64,000 nucleotides of DNA from Piscinibacter defluvii (GTDB taxonomy: Bacteria > Pseudomonadota > Gammaproteobacteria > Burkholderiales > Burkholderiaceae_C). A program made the position numbers and the translations under genes. Within the stretch, counting starts at the first letter, position 1. Each line of letters begins with the position of its first letter. This document shows positions 31,705-40,293 of this stretch, in pieces. A model generated the notes under the pieces. The model was not told the DNA's origin. It searched no databases and was given only the letters and a program-made list of their open reading frames with translations. The DNA lies in NCBI RefSeq assembly GCF_004011805.1, contig NZ_ML137196.1, positions 752,154 to 816,153 on the forward strand, in the 5' to 3' direction.

Positions 31705-33412
31705 AGGCGCGGTAGTCGAGCTGCACCGCCGGCGGCACGCACTGGTAGGGCCGGCGGTCGGCCATCGGCGCGTTGTCGCAGACGGCGAAGTACTCGGCCG
31801 CCTGCTCGTTGCGGAACTCGCGCAGCCGCTGCGCGAGGTGGCGCGCCCGGTCGATCTGCCCCGCCTCGGCGAGCGCGTTGGCCCAGGCCATCATCAGCCG
31901 GGTGTCGAGCAGGTAGTGCGTGGCGCGCTCGAACGCCGGCATCACCTGCGAGGGATGCTCGGCGACGGTGGCCGCAGCGTAGTCGCCATGGTGGCCGAAC
32001 AGCCAGCTGCGCCGTCCCTCCTCGATGCGCTGGGCGAGCGACGGCGCCCCCGCGGGCGGCTGGAAGATCACGACGACGCGCCAGTAGTCGGCCACCGAGG
32101 CCAGGCTGCCCAGCAGCAGCAGCAGCGCCGCGGCCATGCCGACCGGCCAGCGCCCGGCCGCTGCGCCGGACGCCGGCGCGCCCAGGCACAGGCCGAACGC
32201 GAAGGCGGCCGGCAGCAGGAAATAGGCGTACCACAGCGGGTACTCGAACTGCGAGTGCAGCGCCGCCATCAGCACCAGCACCAGCGCGGCGCGCAATGCC
32301 GGCGCCGCGCGCGCCGCACGCCAGGCCTCCCACAGCGCACGTGCCAGCAACGCCAGCACCAGCGCCGCCAGCGGCAGGCCGAGCTCGACGGCCAGCTGCA
32401 GCTCGAGGTTGTGCGTGTGGTCGAAGAAGGCCACCGGGCGGCCCGGGAACGGCGTCAGCGTCCAGGCGAAGTTGAACTCGCCGAAGCCCACGCCCAGCCA
32501 CGGGTGCATCGCGATCAGGGTCAGGGTGTTCTTCCAGATGCCAAAGCGCGAGCTGCTCGGATCGGACTGGCGAAGCTGCGCCTCGCCGGCGAACACGGTG
32601 TCGTGCAGCCGCGCCCATTCGGCCATGCCGAGCCACAGCAGCGCGCCGGCCACCGGCGTGAGCACCAGCAGCAGACGGGTGCGACGCTCCAGGCTGCGGT
32701 CCAGCGCGCCCCAGGCGGCCAGCAGCAAGGTGCCCAGCAGCCCGGTGCGCGAGCCGGTCAGCACCACGCCGAACAGCATCAGCCCGCACAGCGGCACGGC
32801 CAGTGCCCAGGGCAGGCGGCGCGTGCGCAGCAGCGGCACGACGGCGATCATCGCCCACAGCAGCAGGCTGCTCAGGTGGTTGGGCTGGCGCAGGTTGCCG
32901 ACCGCGCGCCCGCCGGCACCGGTGGCGGCCACCCAGAAGCCGTCCGCGAGGTCGGGCGCGAAGGCCTGCACCAGACCGACCACCGAACTGAGCGCGCCGG
33001 CCAGCACGAGCGCGCCGCAGAAGGCCTCGAAGGCGCGCTCGCCATGGCCGGCGCTGCGCAGCGCGGCCGCGATCCAGGCGGTCAGCGCGGCCGCCGCCAG
33101 CAGGCCGAGCGCGGACAGGCCGAGCGAGCCGGGCAGGCCGGCCCAGATCATCGAACCGAGCGCGGCCAGCGCGATCAGCCCGAAGACGCCCTGCAGCGAC
33201 GCGAGGCCCGGACCCGGCCGCGTCGGCCGCGGCAGCATGCCGGCCAGCAGCAGCAGCCAGACCGACCAGCCGATCAGCGCGGCGGCCTGATTGAGGAAGG
33301 TGGACGAGGGCGGGAGATTGAACGCCAGCAGCGGCGGCAGCGCGACGGCCAGCGGCGCCGCGACGAGCCAGGCGCGGAGATCCGGCAGCGACGCGAGCGC
33401 TTCACGTGACAT
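31697..33412 (-). CDS. PglL/TfpO-type O-oligosaccharyltransferase (Wzy/O-antigen ligase family)
   Basis: The 571-residue membrane protein has about 11-12 membrane segments, a periplasmic loop with [21 protein letters not shown] and [11 protein letters not shown] typical of the Wzy_C domain (O-antigen ligase), and a C-terminal domain ([23 protein letters not shown]) of the PglL/Wzy_C_2 type. These enzymes move a lipid-linked glycan onto type IV pilin or other proteins in the periplasm. It begins at the ATG that shares one base with the TfpZ stop (TGATG). With pilin genes upstream it is most likely the pilin glycosyltransferase; general protein glycosylation is also possible. Confidence 0.9.
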   Translation of the reverse strand: MSREALASLPDLRAWLVAAPLAVALPPLLAFNLPPSSTFLNQAAALIGWSVWLLLLAGMLPRPTRPGPGLASLQGVFGLIALAALGSMIWAGLPGSLGLSALGLLAAAALTAWIAAALRSAGHGERAFEAFCGALVLAGALSSVVGLVQAFAPDLADGFWVAATGAGGRAVGNLRQPNHLSSLLLWAMIAVVPLLRTRRLPWALAVPLCGLMLFGVVLTGSRTGLLGTLLLAAWGALDRSLERRTRLLLVLTPVAGALLWLGMAEWARLHDTVFAGEAQLRQSDPSSSRFGIWKNTLTLIAMHPWLGVGFGEFNFAWTLTPFPGRPVAFFDHTHNLELQLAVELGLPLAALVLALLARALWEAWRAARAAPALRAALVLVLMAALHSQFEYPLWYAYFLLPAAFAFGLCLGAPASGAAAGRWPVGMAAALLLLLGSLASVADYWRVVVIFQPPAGAPSLAQRIEEGRRSWLFGHHGDYAAATVAEHPSQVMPAFERATHYLLDTRLMMAWANALAEAGQIDRARHLAQRLREFRNEQAAEYFAVCDNAPMADRRPYQCVPPAVQLDYRAFK

Positions 33413-34179
33413 CAGAAGAAGCCGTCGTACGGCGCGAAGCCGACCAGTTCGCCGCTGGCATCGAGCAAGGCCACCCAGCCGTCGGCACGCGCCATGACCG
33501 GCAGGAATCGGGCCTTGTCCGGCGCGAGGTGCAGCTCCGCGAGCTTTGTCCTGAGCCGGTCGGCGTCCTTGGCGTAGCGTTCCAGAAGCAACCCGACCGG
33601 CCGCGCGCGCGCCAGGGCAGCGTCCCGAGACTCGGAATAGGGTTGCCAATAGGCCGGCCGCTGGCCGATGTCGTAGCCCTTGAGCGCCAGATCAATCGCG
33701 CGCAAGCGTTCCTCGCCGCCCTGGGAGGTGCGCGCGCCGATCACCCGGGGGCCGGTCAAGGACAGGCTGCCGAATTCGGGCCGTGCCTGCGGCAGCTCCT
33801 CGAGGTAGACGTCATTCGCGGCCACCACGCGGAAGCGGTCGACTTCGAACACCAGCGCCACTGGCCGGGCCAGGTAGACGGTGTGCAGGCCATAACCCAG
33901 CGCTGCGAGCTGCAGCACGGCGATCACGCTCAGGTCGCGCACCAGTTCACCGCGCGGCTTGCGCAGGTTGAAGGCCACGAAGGTCAACAAGGGACCGACG
34001 ACGACGTCGACCGACACCAGCAGCCAGAACAACTCCCGGCCACCGGCCAGCGTGCTGTACTCGCGCGGATACCAGACCTGGAGCACGAGCACCGCAGCGA
34101 GCGCGGCGACGCCGACGGAGATCAACAGGTGAGCGCCGCTCGCCTTCAGACGTCGGCGGACATCGAGCCGATCAAACAT
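33412..34179 (-). CDS. tfpZ: TfpX/TfpZ-family type IV pilin accessory protein
   Basis: The 255-residue inner-membrane protein has four hydrophobic helices near the N-terminus (about residues 15-35, 45-65, 80-100 and possibly one more). A periplasmic domain ends VGFAPYDGFF. RRRLKASGAHLLISVGVAALAAVLV and RELFWLLVSVDVVVGPLLTF are the hallmark of TfpX/TfpZ proteins, which are needed for surface display of particular pilins in Pseudomonas. The start at 34179 (MFDRLDVRRRL) agrees with homologues better than 34200. It lies between a pilin gene and the PglL-type transferase and is translationally linked to the latter. Confidence 0.9.
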   Translation of the reverse strand: MFDRLDVRRRLKASGAHLLISVGVAALAAVLVLQVWYPREYSTLAGGRELFWLLVSVDVVVGPLLTFVAFNLRKPRGELVRDLSVIAVLQLAALGYGLHTVYLARPVALVFEVDRFRVVAANDVYLEELPQARPEFGSLSLTGPRVIGARTSQGGEERLRAIDLALKGYDIGQRPAYWQPYSESRDAALARARPVGLLLERYAKDADRLRTKLAELHLAPDKARFLPVMARADGWVALLDASGELVGFAPYDGFF

Positions 34180-34204
34180 GGCGCGAGAGTGTAGAGGCAC
34201 CGGC

Positions 34205-34243
34205 CACCGAACCCGCGCGGCGCGCAGCCGTGCGGGTTCGGTG
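34205..34243 (-). terminator. 12-bp stem-loop between pilin 2 and tfpZ
   Basis: CACCGAACCCGC (34205-34216) pairs perfectly with GCGGGTTCGGTG (34232-34243) with a 15-base loop. There is no T-run on either strand, so it may act as an attenuator or mRNA stabiliser separating abundant pilin mRNA from tfpZ-pglL, more than a full terminator. Confidence 0.6.
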
Positions 34244-34269
34244 CCCTGTTGCAGGCTTGGCCGCTCGGG

Positions 34270-34839
34270 TCAGCGGCACTCGCTGGGCGCGATCCGGGCC
34301 GGCACCGTCCCGAGGCCGCCGACCTGCGGCATCAGGCGGGTGGCGCTGCTGCCCACGTTGTTCGAGTCGGAAGCACAGCCCCAGTCAATGCTTCCGGTCA
34401 CGCGCGGATTGGCTGTGTACGAGGCGCCCAGTTGAATGGGCACCGCGCCGCCGCCCTGGATGTATGGCGTCAACCGAAGTGTGGCGCTCGGGGGCAGGCC
34501 GCCCACATTGCGTTCGTCGAACGTCACGGTGATCTCGCCGTTGTTCGGGTCGACGCGCACGTTTTGCACGTACTTGCTCTTGGCGCCGACGCCGCCCGCC
34601 TGGGCGTTCCACGTGGCAGCCGTTGCCGCAAGATCGGGCAGGGTCGCCGAGTTGGCGCCGACCATGGACTTGGCGTCATCCGCCAGCGCGAGCCCCTCGG
34701 CGATTCGCGAGCGTGCCAGATAGTCCTGATACACGGGCAAGGCCAATCCGGCCAGGATGCCGACGATCGCCACGACGATCATCAGCTCGATCAAGGTGAA
34801 TCCGCTCTGTGACCGGCGGCCAGTAGCTCCGTTTCCCAT
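34270..34839 (-). CDS. Type IV major pilin, second copy
   Basis: The 189-residue prepilin is cleaved at [15 protein letters not shown], with Glu at position 5 of the mature chain. The leader [13 protein letters not shown] is 13 residues, longer than the usual 5-8. The mature protein is highly similar to the adjacent pilin (same [27 protein letters not shown] and GSIDWGCAS blocks), differing mainly in the alpha-beta loop. A disulphide loop is formed by the Cys in DWGC and the Cys in SECR. It lies 90 bases upstream of tfpZ. It probably arose by tandem duplication and has lost its own strong promoter, as far as can be seen. Confidence 0.93.
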   Translation of the reverse strand: MGNGATGRRSQSGFTLIELMIVVAIVGILAGLALPVYQDYLARSRIAEGLALADDAKSMVGANSATLPDLAATAATWNAQAGGVGAKSKYVQNVRVDPNNGEITVTFDERNVGGLPPSATLRLTPYIQGGGAVPIQLGASYTANPRVTGSIDWGCASDSNNVGSSATRLMPQVGGLGTVPARIAPSECR

Positions 34840-34905
34840 ACGACATCCCTGATTGGTGAGTTGGTTCCTGGCGGTCGCCTCTGCGGGCCATCCGCGCCAA
34901 AGAGA

Positions 34906-34927
34906 AAGGCGGCCCAGGGGCCGCCTT
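34906..34927 (-). terminator. Terminator between the two pilin genes
   Basis: AAGGCGGCC (34906-34914) and GGCCGCCTT (34919-34927) form a 9-bp stem with a 4-base loop. On the minus strand it is followed by a T-rich run (TTTCTCTTT). It would end most transcripts of the first pilin gene and thus make downstream pilin 2 expression much lower. Confidence 0.75.
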
Positions 34928-34957
34928 CTGATGCTTGCGGGCGGGAAGCCTCGCCGA

Positions 34958-35680
<723 letters not shown>

Positions 35681-35714
35681 TCACCCGGATCGACGGGCCC
35701 CGCTCCAACGAAAA

Positions 35715-35732
35715 GCGGGCCCGCAGGCCCGC
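35715..35732 (-). terminator. Terminator after the phosphodiesterase gene
   Basis: GCGGGCC (35715-35721) pairs with GGCCCGC (35726-35732) around a 4-base loop. On the minus strand it is followed by TTTTCGTT. It ends the five-gene signalling operon 24 bases after the phosphodiesterase stop. Confidence 0.75.
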
Positions 35733-35755
35733 ATTTCCCGGCCGTCGAGGCCTGT

Positions 35756-36538
35756 TCAGCCGCCCAGCGGGATGGTCTGGCCCGCCGCCAGCGCGCGGAT
35801 GCGGTGCGGGCTCGTCAGGCGGCCGATCTCGTGCATCACCGCCTCCAGCTCACCGGGCTTGACGTGGGTGATGTGCACGTCCACGCTGCCGCCGAGCTGC
35901 GCCAGCTCGTGGCCGAGCGCCGCCGGGCACAGGTGGCGGCTGATGTAGGCGAGCTGGCGCTCCTCGTCGGAGAACGCCGTCTCGATGACCAGGTGCGCCA
36001 CCTTCATGCCGCGCAGGCGCATCCACAGCGCCGGGTTCGGCCCGGTGTCGCCGGTGTAGACCCAGGCACCCGCCTCGCCGCCGTCGACGGCGAAGCCGCA
36101 GGCCGGCACGGTGTGCTGCGCCGGCAGCACCTCGATGCGGCGCGTGCCCAGCCTGAGCACCTCGCCGACGGCGAAGGGCACGAACTCGAGCACCGGGTGC
36201 TCGGCGCTGGGCAGGCGGGTGAAGTCGGGCCAGATCACGCCGTTGAAGACATGCGCCCGCAGCGCGGCCAGCGTCTCGGGCAGCGCGTGCACGCGGATCG
36301 GGCCACGCCCGTCGGCGCGGCGCTGCCGCATCACGCTGTCGGCCAGCAGGCCGATGGCGAGCACGTGGTCGAGGTGCGAATGGCTGATCAGGATGTGGTC
36401 GATGCGCGCCAGCGCGTCGAGCGCCAGGTCGCCGACCCCCGTGCCCGCGTCGATCAGCACGTCGTCGTCGAGCAGGAAGGCCGTCGTCCTGCAGCCGGCA
36501 GCGATCGCGCCCGAGCAGCCGAGAACCTGAACGATCAT
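35756..36538 (-). CDS. Class II 3',5'-cyclic-nucleotide phosphodiesterase (metallo-beta-lactamase fold)
   Basis: The 260-residue protein starts MIVQVLGCSGAIAAGCRTTAF and has HSHLDHVLAIGLLADS (His53, His55, Asp57, His58), which matches the class II cyclic-nucleotide phosphodiesterase signature. VYTGDTGPNPALW supplies the next metal ligand, and HVKPGE is near the C-terminus. Members hydrolyse cAMP, and some cGMP. The ATG at 36538 is 7 bases after the adenylate cyclase stop, so both enzymes of the cycle are made from one transcript. Substrate choice (cAMP) is inferred from this neighbour. Confidence 0.88.
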   Translation of the reverse strand: MIVQVLGCSGAIAAGCRTTAFLLDDDVLIDAGTGVGDLALDALARIDHILISHSHLDHVLAIGLLADSVMRQRRADGRGPIRVHALPETLAALRAHVFNGVIWPDFTRLPSAEHPVLEFVPFAVGEVLRLGTRRIEVLPAQHTVPACGFAVDGGEAGAWVYTGDTGPNPALWMRLRGMKVAHLVIETAFSDEERQLAYISRHLCPAALGHELAQLGGSVDVHITHVKPGELEAVMHEIGRLTSPHRIRALAAGQTIPLGG

Positions 36539-36545
36539 CCTGCAG

Positions 36546-38708
36546 TCACTTGCTGTCGAAGGTGTGGGTGCCGTCCCAACCGGGCGGCGGGGGCTCGTGG
36601 GCCCAGCGAACCACACGCTCGCCGAGCCGCTCGTGCAGGCCGCGCCAGGGCGACGCCGCGAAGCGGGTGCGCAATTCCTGCAGCGCAGCCTGCGCCTGCG
36701 GAGCATCTTGGGCTCGGTAGGCGGCCAGTGCAAGGCGCCAAAGTCGCATTTCCTCGTCAAAGGAGGCGTTGCGTGCCAGGGCCTCGGGCACCGGCGTGAA
36801 AAGCGTCACGGCGGCCTCCTTGCCCTTGACGCGCACGCGGTCGACCTCGACGAACCCGAGTTCCGCACCGGCCGCCGCGGCGGTGGCTTCGCCGACCAGG
36901 ATGTCGACGCCGTAGTGGCGCGTCAGCGCCTCGATGCGCGAGGCCAGGTTCACCGCGTCGCCCATCACGGTGTAGCTGCGCCGGATGTCCGAGCCCATGT
37001 CGCCGACGCACACCAGGCCGGTGTTCAGCCCGATGCCCACGCCGATCTCCGGCAGGCCGCGCGCGTGCAGCGACTGGTTCAGTTCGCCGAGGACCTCGAC
37101 CATCGCCAGCGCCGCGGCCACCGCGTTGGCGGCATGCCGCTCGTCGGCCACCGGTGCGCCCCAGAAGGCCATGATCGCGTCGCCGATGTACTTGTCCAGC
37201 GTGCCGCGGCGCGCGCGGATGGCCATCGTCATGGCCGAGAAGAAGCGGTTGATCAGCGCGCGCAGCTCCTCGGGGGGCAGCGCTTCGGACACGCGAGTGA
37301 AGTTGCGCATGTCGCAGAACATGATGGTCAGCACGCGGTTCTCGGCCTGCATGGTGTAGCGCTGCGGGTCGCGCGCCATCTGCTCGACCAGCTCGGGTGG
37401 CACGTAGGTGCCGAACAGGCGGGTCAGGGAGCGGCGGGTGCGGGCCTCGGTGACGTAGCCCCAGCCGATGTGCAGCACCGACAGCAGCAGCGCGAGCGTC
37501 AGCCCCGAGGCGAGCGGCAGCAGCCATTGGCGGGCCTGGTAGGCCCAGACGTTCAGCCCCACCAGCGCGGCGAGCAGCAGCGCCGTGGCGACGATGCCGC
37601 GCAGCGCCGACAGGCGCGGCAGCAGCAGCACCAGCAGCGCGAGCACGACGAGCAGCTGGGCCTCCTCGAAGCCGGCGGCCCAGTCGGGCACGAGCGGGCC
37701 GCGGCCGTCCAGCAGGCGGGCGAGCAGGTTCGCGTGTACCTCGACGCCGGGAAAAACCTGGGACACCGGCGTGCTGCGCAGGTCGTACAGGCCCGGGGCG
37801 GTCGTCCCGACCAGCACCAGCTTGCCGGCCAGCGATCCGGGGGCGACGCGCCCCTCGACCAGATCGGCCGCGGACAGGTAGGCGAAGCCGCCAGCGCGCG
37901 GCCCGCCGGGGCTGCGGTACGGCACGCGCAGCATGGTCTGCGCATCCACCGGGATCGCATCGCGCGTCTCGCCCTGCACCAGCATCAGCGCCGACAGGCC
38001 CGGGTAGGGCGAGCGCAGCGGGCGCGGTGGCGGGAACACCGGCTCCACCGCCGGCCCGCCCGTGTAGCTGCGGTACATGGCCAGCGCCAGCGTCTCGTAG
38101 TGGCGGCCGTCGAGCGCGGCGATCAGCGGCATGCGGCGCAGGTTGCCGTCGGCATCGGGCAGCGTGTTGATGAATCCGGCCTGCGGCGCTGCCTGCGCAA
38201 CGGCGGCGACGTTGCCGGCGTAGGCTCGCCAACGGGTGAACGAGCCCGGCTGACCGCGCAGCAGCGCGGCGTCGAAGGCCGGCTCGGGCAGGCGGCCGAC
38301 CCGCCCCGACTCGGCCGCGTTGCTCAGGTAGAAGCCCAGCACCACGCGCCGTCCCGACAGCGCGTCGGCGAACCGCGCATCGTCGGCGTCGGGCTCGGTG
38401 AACACGATGTCGAACCCCACCACCGCGGCGCGCTGGCGCTCGAACAGCTCGTCGGCCAGGGTGGCCATGCGCGCACGCGGCCAGGGCCAGCGGCCGAGCC
38501 GGGCGAGGCTGGCCTCGTCGACATCGACGATCACGATGTGTTTGTGCGGCACGAGCGGCATCGCGGCCCGTAGCCGGGCGTCGTCGATGGCCTGGTCCAG
38601 CTGGGTCAGTGCCCGCCAGGGCAGCACGTCGGCGGCATGGCCGAGCAGCAGCAGGAAGAGGGCCGCCACCAGCGCGGCACGCACGAACCGCCAGCCGCGG
38701 GCGCCCAT
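36546..38708 (-). CDS. CHASE2-domain adenylate cyclase (class III)
   Basis: The 720-residue membrane protein has an N-terminal helix (about 8-28), a periplasmic CHASE2 sensor domain (about 30-325; HIVIVDVDEASLARLGRWPWPR, LVLVGTTAPGLYDLRSTPV), three membrane helices (about 335-415), and a cytoplasmic class III cyclase domain (about 450-640). Metal Asp466 lies in FCDMRNFTRVSE, and the substrate-selecting Lys506 in TLDKYIGDAIMAFWG favours ATP. GDAVNLASRIEALTRHYGV contains the transition-state residues. A periplasmic signal presumably sets cAMP output. It sits between an FHA protein and a class II phosphodiesterase in a signalling operon. Catalytic residues look intact. Confidence 0.92.
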   Translation of the reverse strand: MGARGWRFVRAALVAALFLLLLGHAADVLPWRALTQLDQAIDDARLRAAMPLVPHKHIVIVDVDEASLARLGRWPWPRARMATLADELFERQRAAVVGFDIVFTEPDADDARFADALSGRRVVLGFYLSNAAESGRVGRLPEPAFDAALLRGQPGSFTRWRAYAGNVAAVAQAAPQAGFINTLPDADGNLRRMPLIAALDGRHYETLALAMYRSYTGGPAVEPVFPPPRPLRSPYPGLSALMLVQGETRDAIPVDAQTMLRVPYRSPGGPRAGGFAYLSAADLVEGRVAPGSLAGKLVLVGTTAPGLYDLRSTPVSQVFPGVEVHANLLARLLDGRGPLVPDWAAGFEEAQLLVVLALLVLLLPRLSALRGIVATALLLAALVGLNVWAYQARQWLLPLASGLTLALLLSVLHIGWGYVTEARTRRSLTRLFGTYVPPELVEQMARDPQRYTMQAENRVLTIMFCDMRNFTRVSEALPPEELRALINRFFSAMTMAIRARRGTLDKYIGDAIMAFWGAPVADERHAANAVAAALAMVEVLGELNQSLHARGLPEIGVGIGLNTGLVCVGDMGSDIRRSYTVMGDAVNLASRIEALTRHYGVDILVGEATAAAAGAELGFVEVDRVRVKGKEAAVTLFTPVPEALARNASFDEEMRLWRLALAAYRAQDAPQAQAALQELRTRFAASPWRGLHERLGERVVRWAHEPPPPGWDGTHTFDSK

Positions 38709-38727
38709 GCGAGCGCGCGCCGAACGC

Positions 38728-39399
38728 TCAGTTCTGCACGAACTGCATCTGCGTGCCGGCGAGTTCGACCACGTCGCCGTTCTTCAGATGCACGGTCTCG
38801 CCCATCACGGGGTTGCCGTTGACGGTCGGGCGCAGCGCGCCCTCGACATGGGCCAGCACGTAGCCGCCCGGCCGCTTGGTGATGGAGGCCACCTGCACGC
38901 CGGGCTTGCCGACCGTGGTGACGACCTTGGTCAACTGCACCTCGCGGCCGGCCGCGGCACCGTTGAGCACCTTGATCGAGGCCGGGCCGTTGCCCGAACC
39001 GAGCGAGCCGAAGCCCGAGGCGCCGAAGCCGACCGTCGGCGAATAGGCCGCCGCCGCGGCGCTGGCCGAGGCGCCGGGCTTCATGATCATCGTCTTCTCG
39101 TAGTCGGTGCCGTCCTCGACCAGGTACTTGATCTTGTACTTGCCGATCTCGACCGTGTCGTTGTGGCTCAGCAGCTGCTTCTTGATCGCCTTGCCGTTGA
39201 TGTAGGTGCCGTTGGTGCTGTTCAGGTCCTCGATGAAGACGTCCGCGCCGACCATCTGCAGCACCGCGTGCTCGCCGCTGACGGCGAGGTTGTCGATCAC
39301 GATGTCGTTGTAGGGCCGCCGACCGAGCGTGGTCTTGTCCTTGGTGATCTGCACCTCCTTGATCACCACTCCGTCCAGCGATACGACCAGCTTGCCCAT
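38728..39399 (-). CDS. FHA-domain protein (two FHA-like domains)
   Basis: The 223-residue protein has a clear FHA domain at about residues 20-80 (TTLGRRPYNDIVIDNLAVSGEHAVL, DLNSTNGTYING), which binds phosphothreonine. A Ser/Ala/Gly-rich linker (about 108-140) follows. A second, more diverged FHA-like fold lies at about 142-222 (VTTVGKPGVQVASITKRPGGYVL, RPTVNGNPVMGETVHLKNGDVVELAG). It is the natural reader of the kinase and phosphatase encoded upstream. No catalytic domain is present. The order kinase-phosphatase-FHA-cyclase suggests that it carries a phosphorylation signal to the cyclase. Confidence 0.92.
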   Translation of the reverse strand: MGKLVVSLDGVVIKEVQITKDKTTLGRRPYNDIVIDNLAVSGEHAVLQMVGADVFIEDLNSTNGTYINGKAIKKQLLSHNDTVEIGKYKIKYLVEDGTDYEKTMIMKPGASASAAAAAYSPTVGFGASGFGSLGSGNGPASIKVLNGAAAGREVQLTKVVTTVGKPGVQVASITKRPGGYVLAHVEGALRPTVNGNPVMGETVHLKNGDVVELAGTQMQFVQN

Positions 39400-39453
39400 G
39401 CTCTGCGTCCTCGTGTCTCGTTGTCGTCTGCGGGGCGCCTGTGCTCTTCGACC

Positions 39454-40257
39454 TCAGCGCCGGAACGGCCACCATGAACGGGATGGCCCGGCCGGCCCAC
39501 GCACCCTGGCAAGGACCACCGAGATATTATCCTTTCCGCCTGCGTCGTTGGCGGCGTCCACCAGGGCAGATGCCACGTCAGGCAAGGCGTCGTGGCCCTG
39601 CAACAGCTGCGCGATGGAATCGTCGTCCAGCATGTCGGACAGGCCGTCCGAGCACAGCAGGTACAGGTCGCCGGGCAGCACGTCGTGCAGGTGGGTTTCG
39701 AGCAGCACGGTGTCTTCCACCCCGACCGCCCGCGTCACCAGGTTCTTGTTGGCCGAGAACGCGGCCTGCTCGGCGGTGATCAGGCCGGAGTCGATCTGCT
39801 CCTGCAGCAGCGAGTGGTCGTGCGTGATCTGCGTCAGGCGCCCGCCGCGCAGGCGGTAGCCGCGCGAGTCGCCCACATGGCCCATCAGCAGCCGGCCGTC
39901 GCGGAACACGCCCACCACCAGCGTCGTGCCCATCCCTGCGTACTGCGGATTGGAGTTGGCGGCGTTGAAGATCGCCCGGTTGGCGTTGTCCACGCAGATG
40001 TCCATCGCGCGCCGGACGTCGGTGTCCGAGGCGTTGTCGGAAGCCTCGGTGAGCCAGCGGCCGAGCTCGGTCTTGATGAACGAGGTGGCCATGCTGCTGG
40101 CCACCTCGCCGGCGTTGTACCCGCCCATGCCGTCGGCCAGCACGATCAGCCCGCAGGCCTCGTCCAGCGCCACCGAGTCCTCGTTGTTGTTGCGCGCCCG
40201 GCCGGTGTCGGTCGCGCTGTGGAACTCCAGGCTCATCGTCGGTGGTTGCTCGGTCAT
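39454..40257 (-). CDS. PP2C-family serine/threonine phosphatase
   Basis: The 267-residue protein shows PPM/PP2C metal motifs: RNNNEDSVALDE, VLADGMGGYNAGEVAS, GTTLVVGVFRDGRLLMGHVGDSRGYRLR, LLCSDGLSDML and DAGGKDNISVVLARV. It should remove phosphate from proteins modified by the kinase encoded 36 bases upstream. The length is normal for bacterial Stp/PppA proteins. There is no membrane segment. PppA-like members work with Fha in type VI secretion, but no secretion genes are present here. Confidence 0.94.
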   Translation of the reverse strand: MTEQPPTMSLEFHSATDTGRARNNNEDSVALDEACGLIVLADGMGGYNAGEVASSMATSFIKTELGRWLTEASDNASDTDVRRAMDICVDNANRAIFNAANSNPQYAGMGTTLVVGVFRDGRLLMGHVGDSRGYRLRGGRLTQITHDHSLLQEQIDSGLITAEQAAFSANKNLVTRAVGVEDTVLLETHLHDVLPGDLYLLCSDGLSDMLDDDSIAQLLQGHDALPDVASALVDAANDAGGKDNISVVLARVRGPAGPSRSWWPFRR

Positions 40258-40293
40258 CGGGCAGTGGGCCGTCGTGTCGGGACGGTTACCGTC

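Noticed and set aside
37268-37285. Fifth copy of the palindromic repeat (CTCGGGGGGCAGCGCTTC)
   Set aside because: It is within the conserved cyclase domain, where it encodes EALPPEE, and flanks do not match the element.
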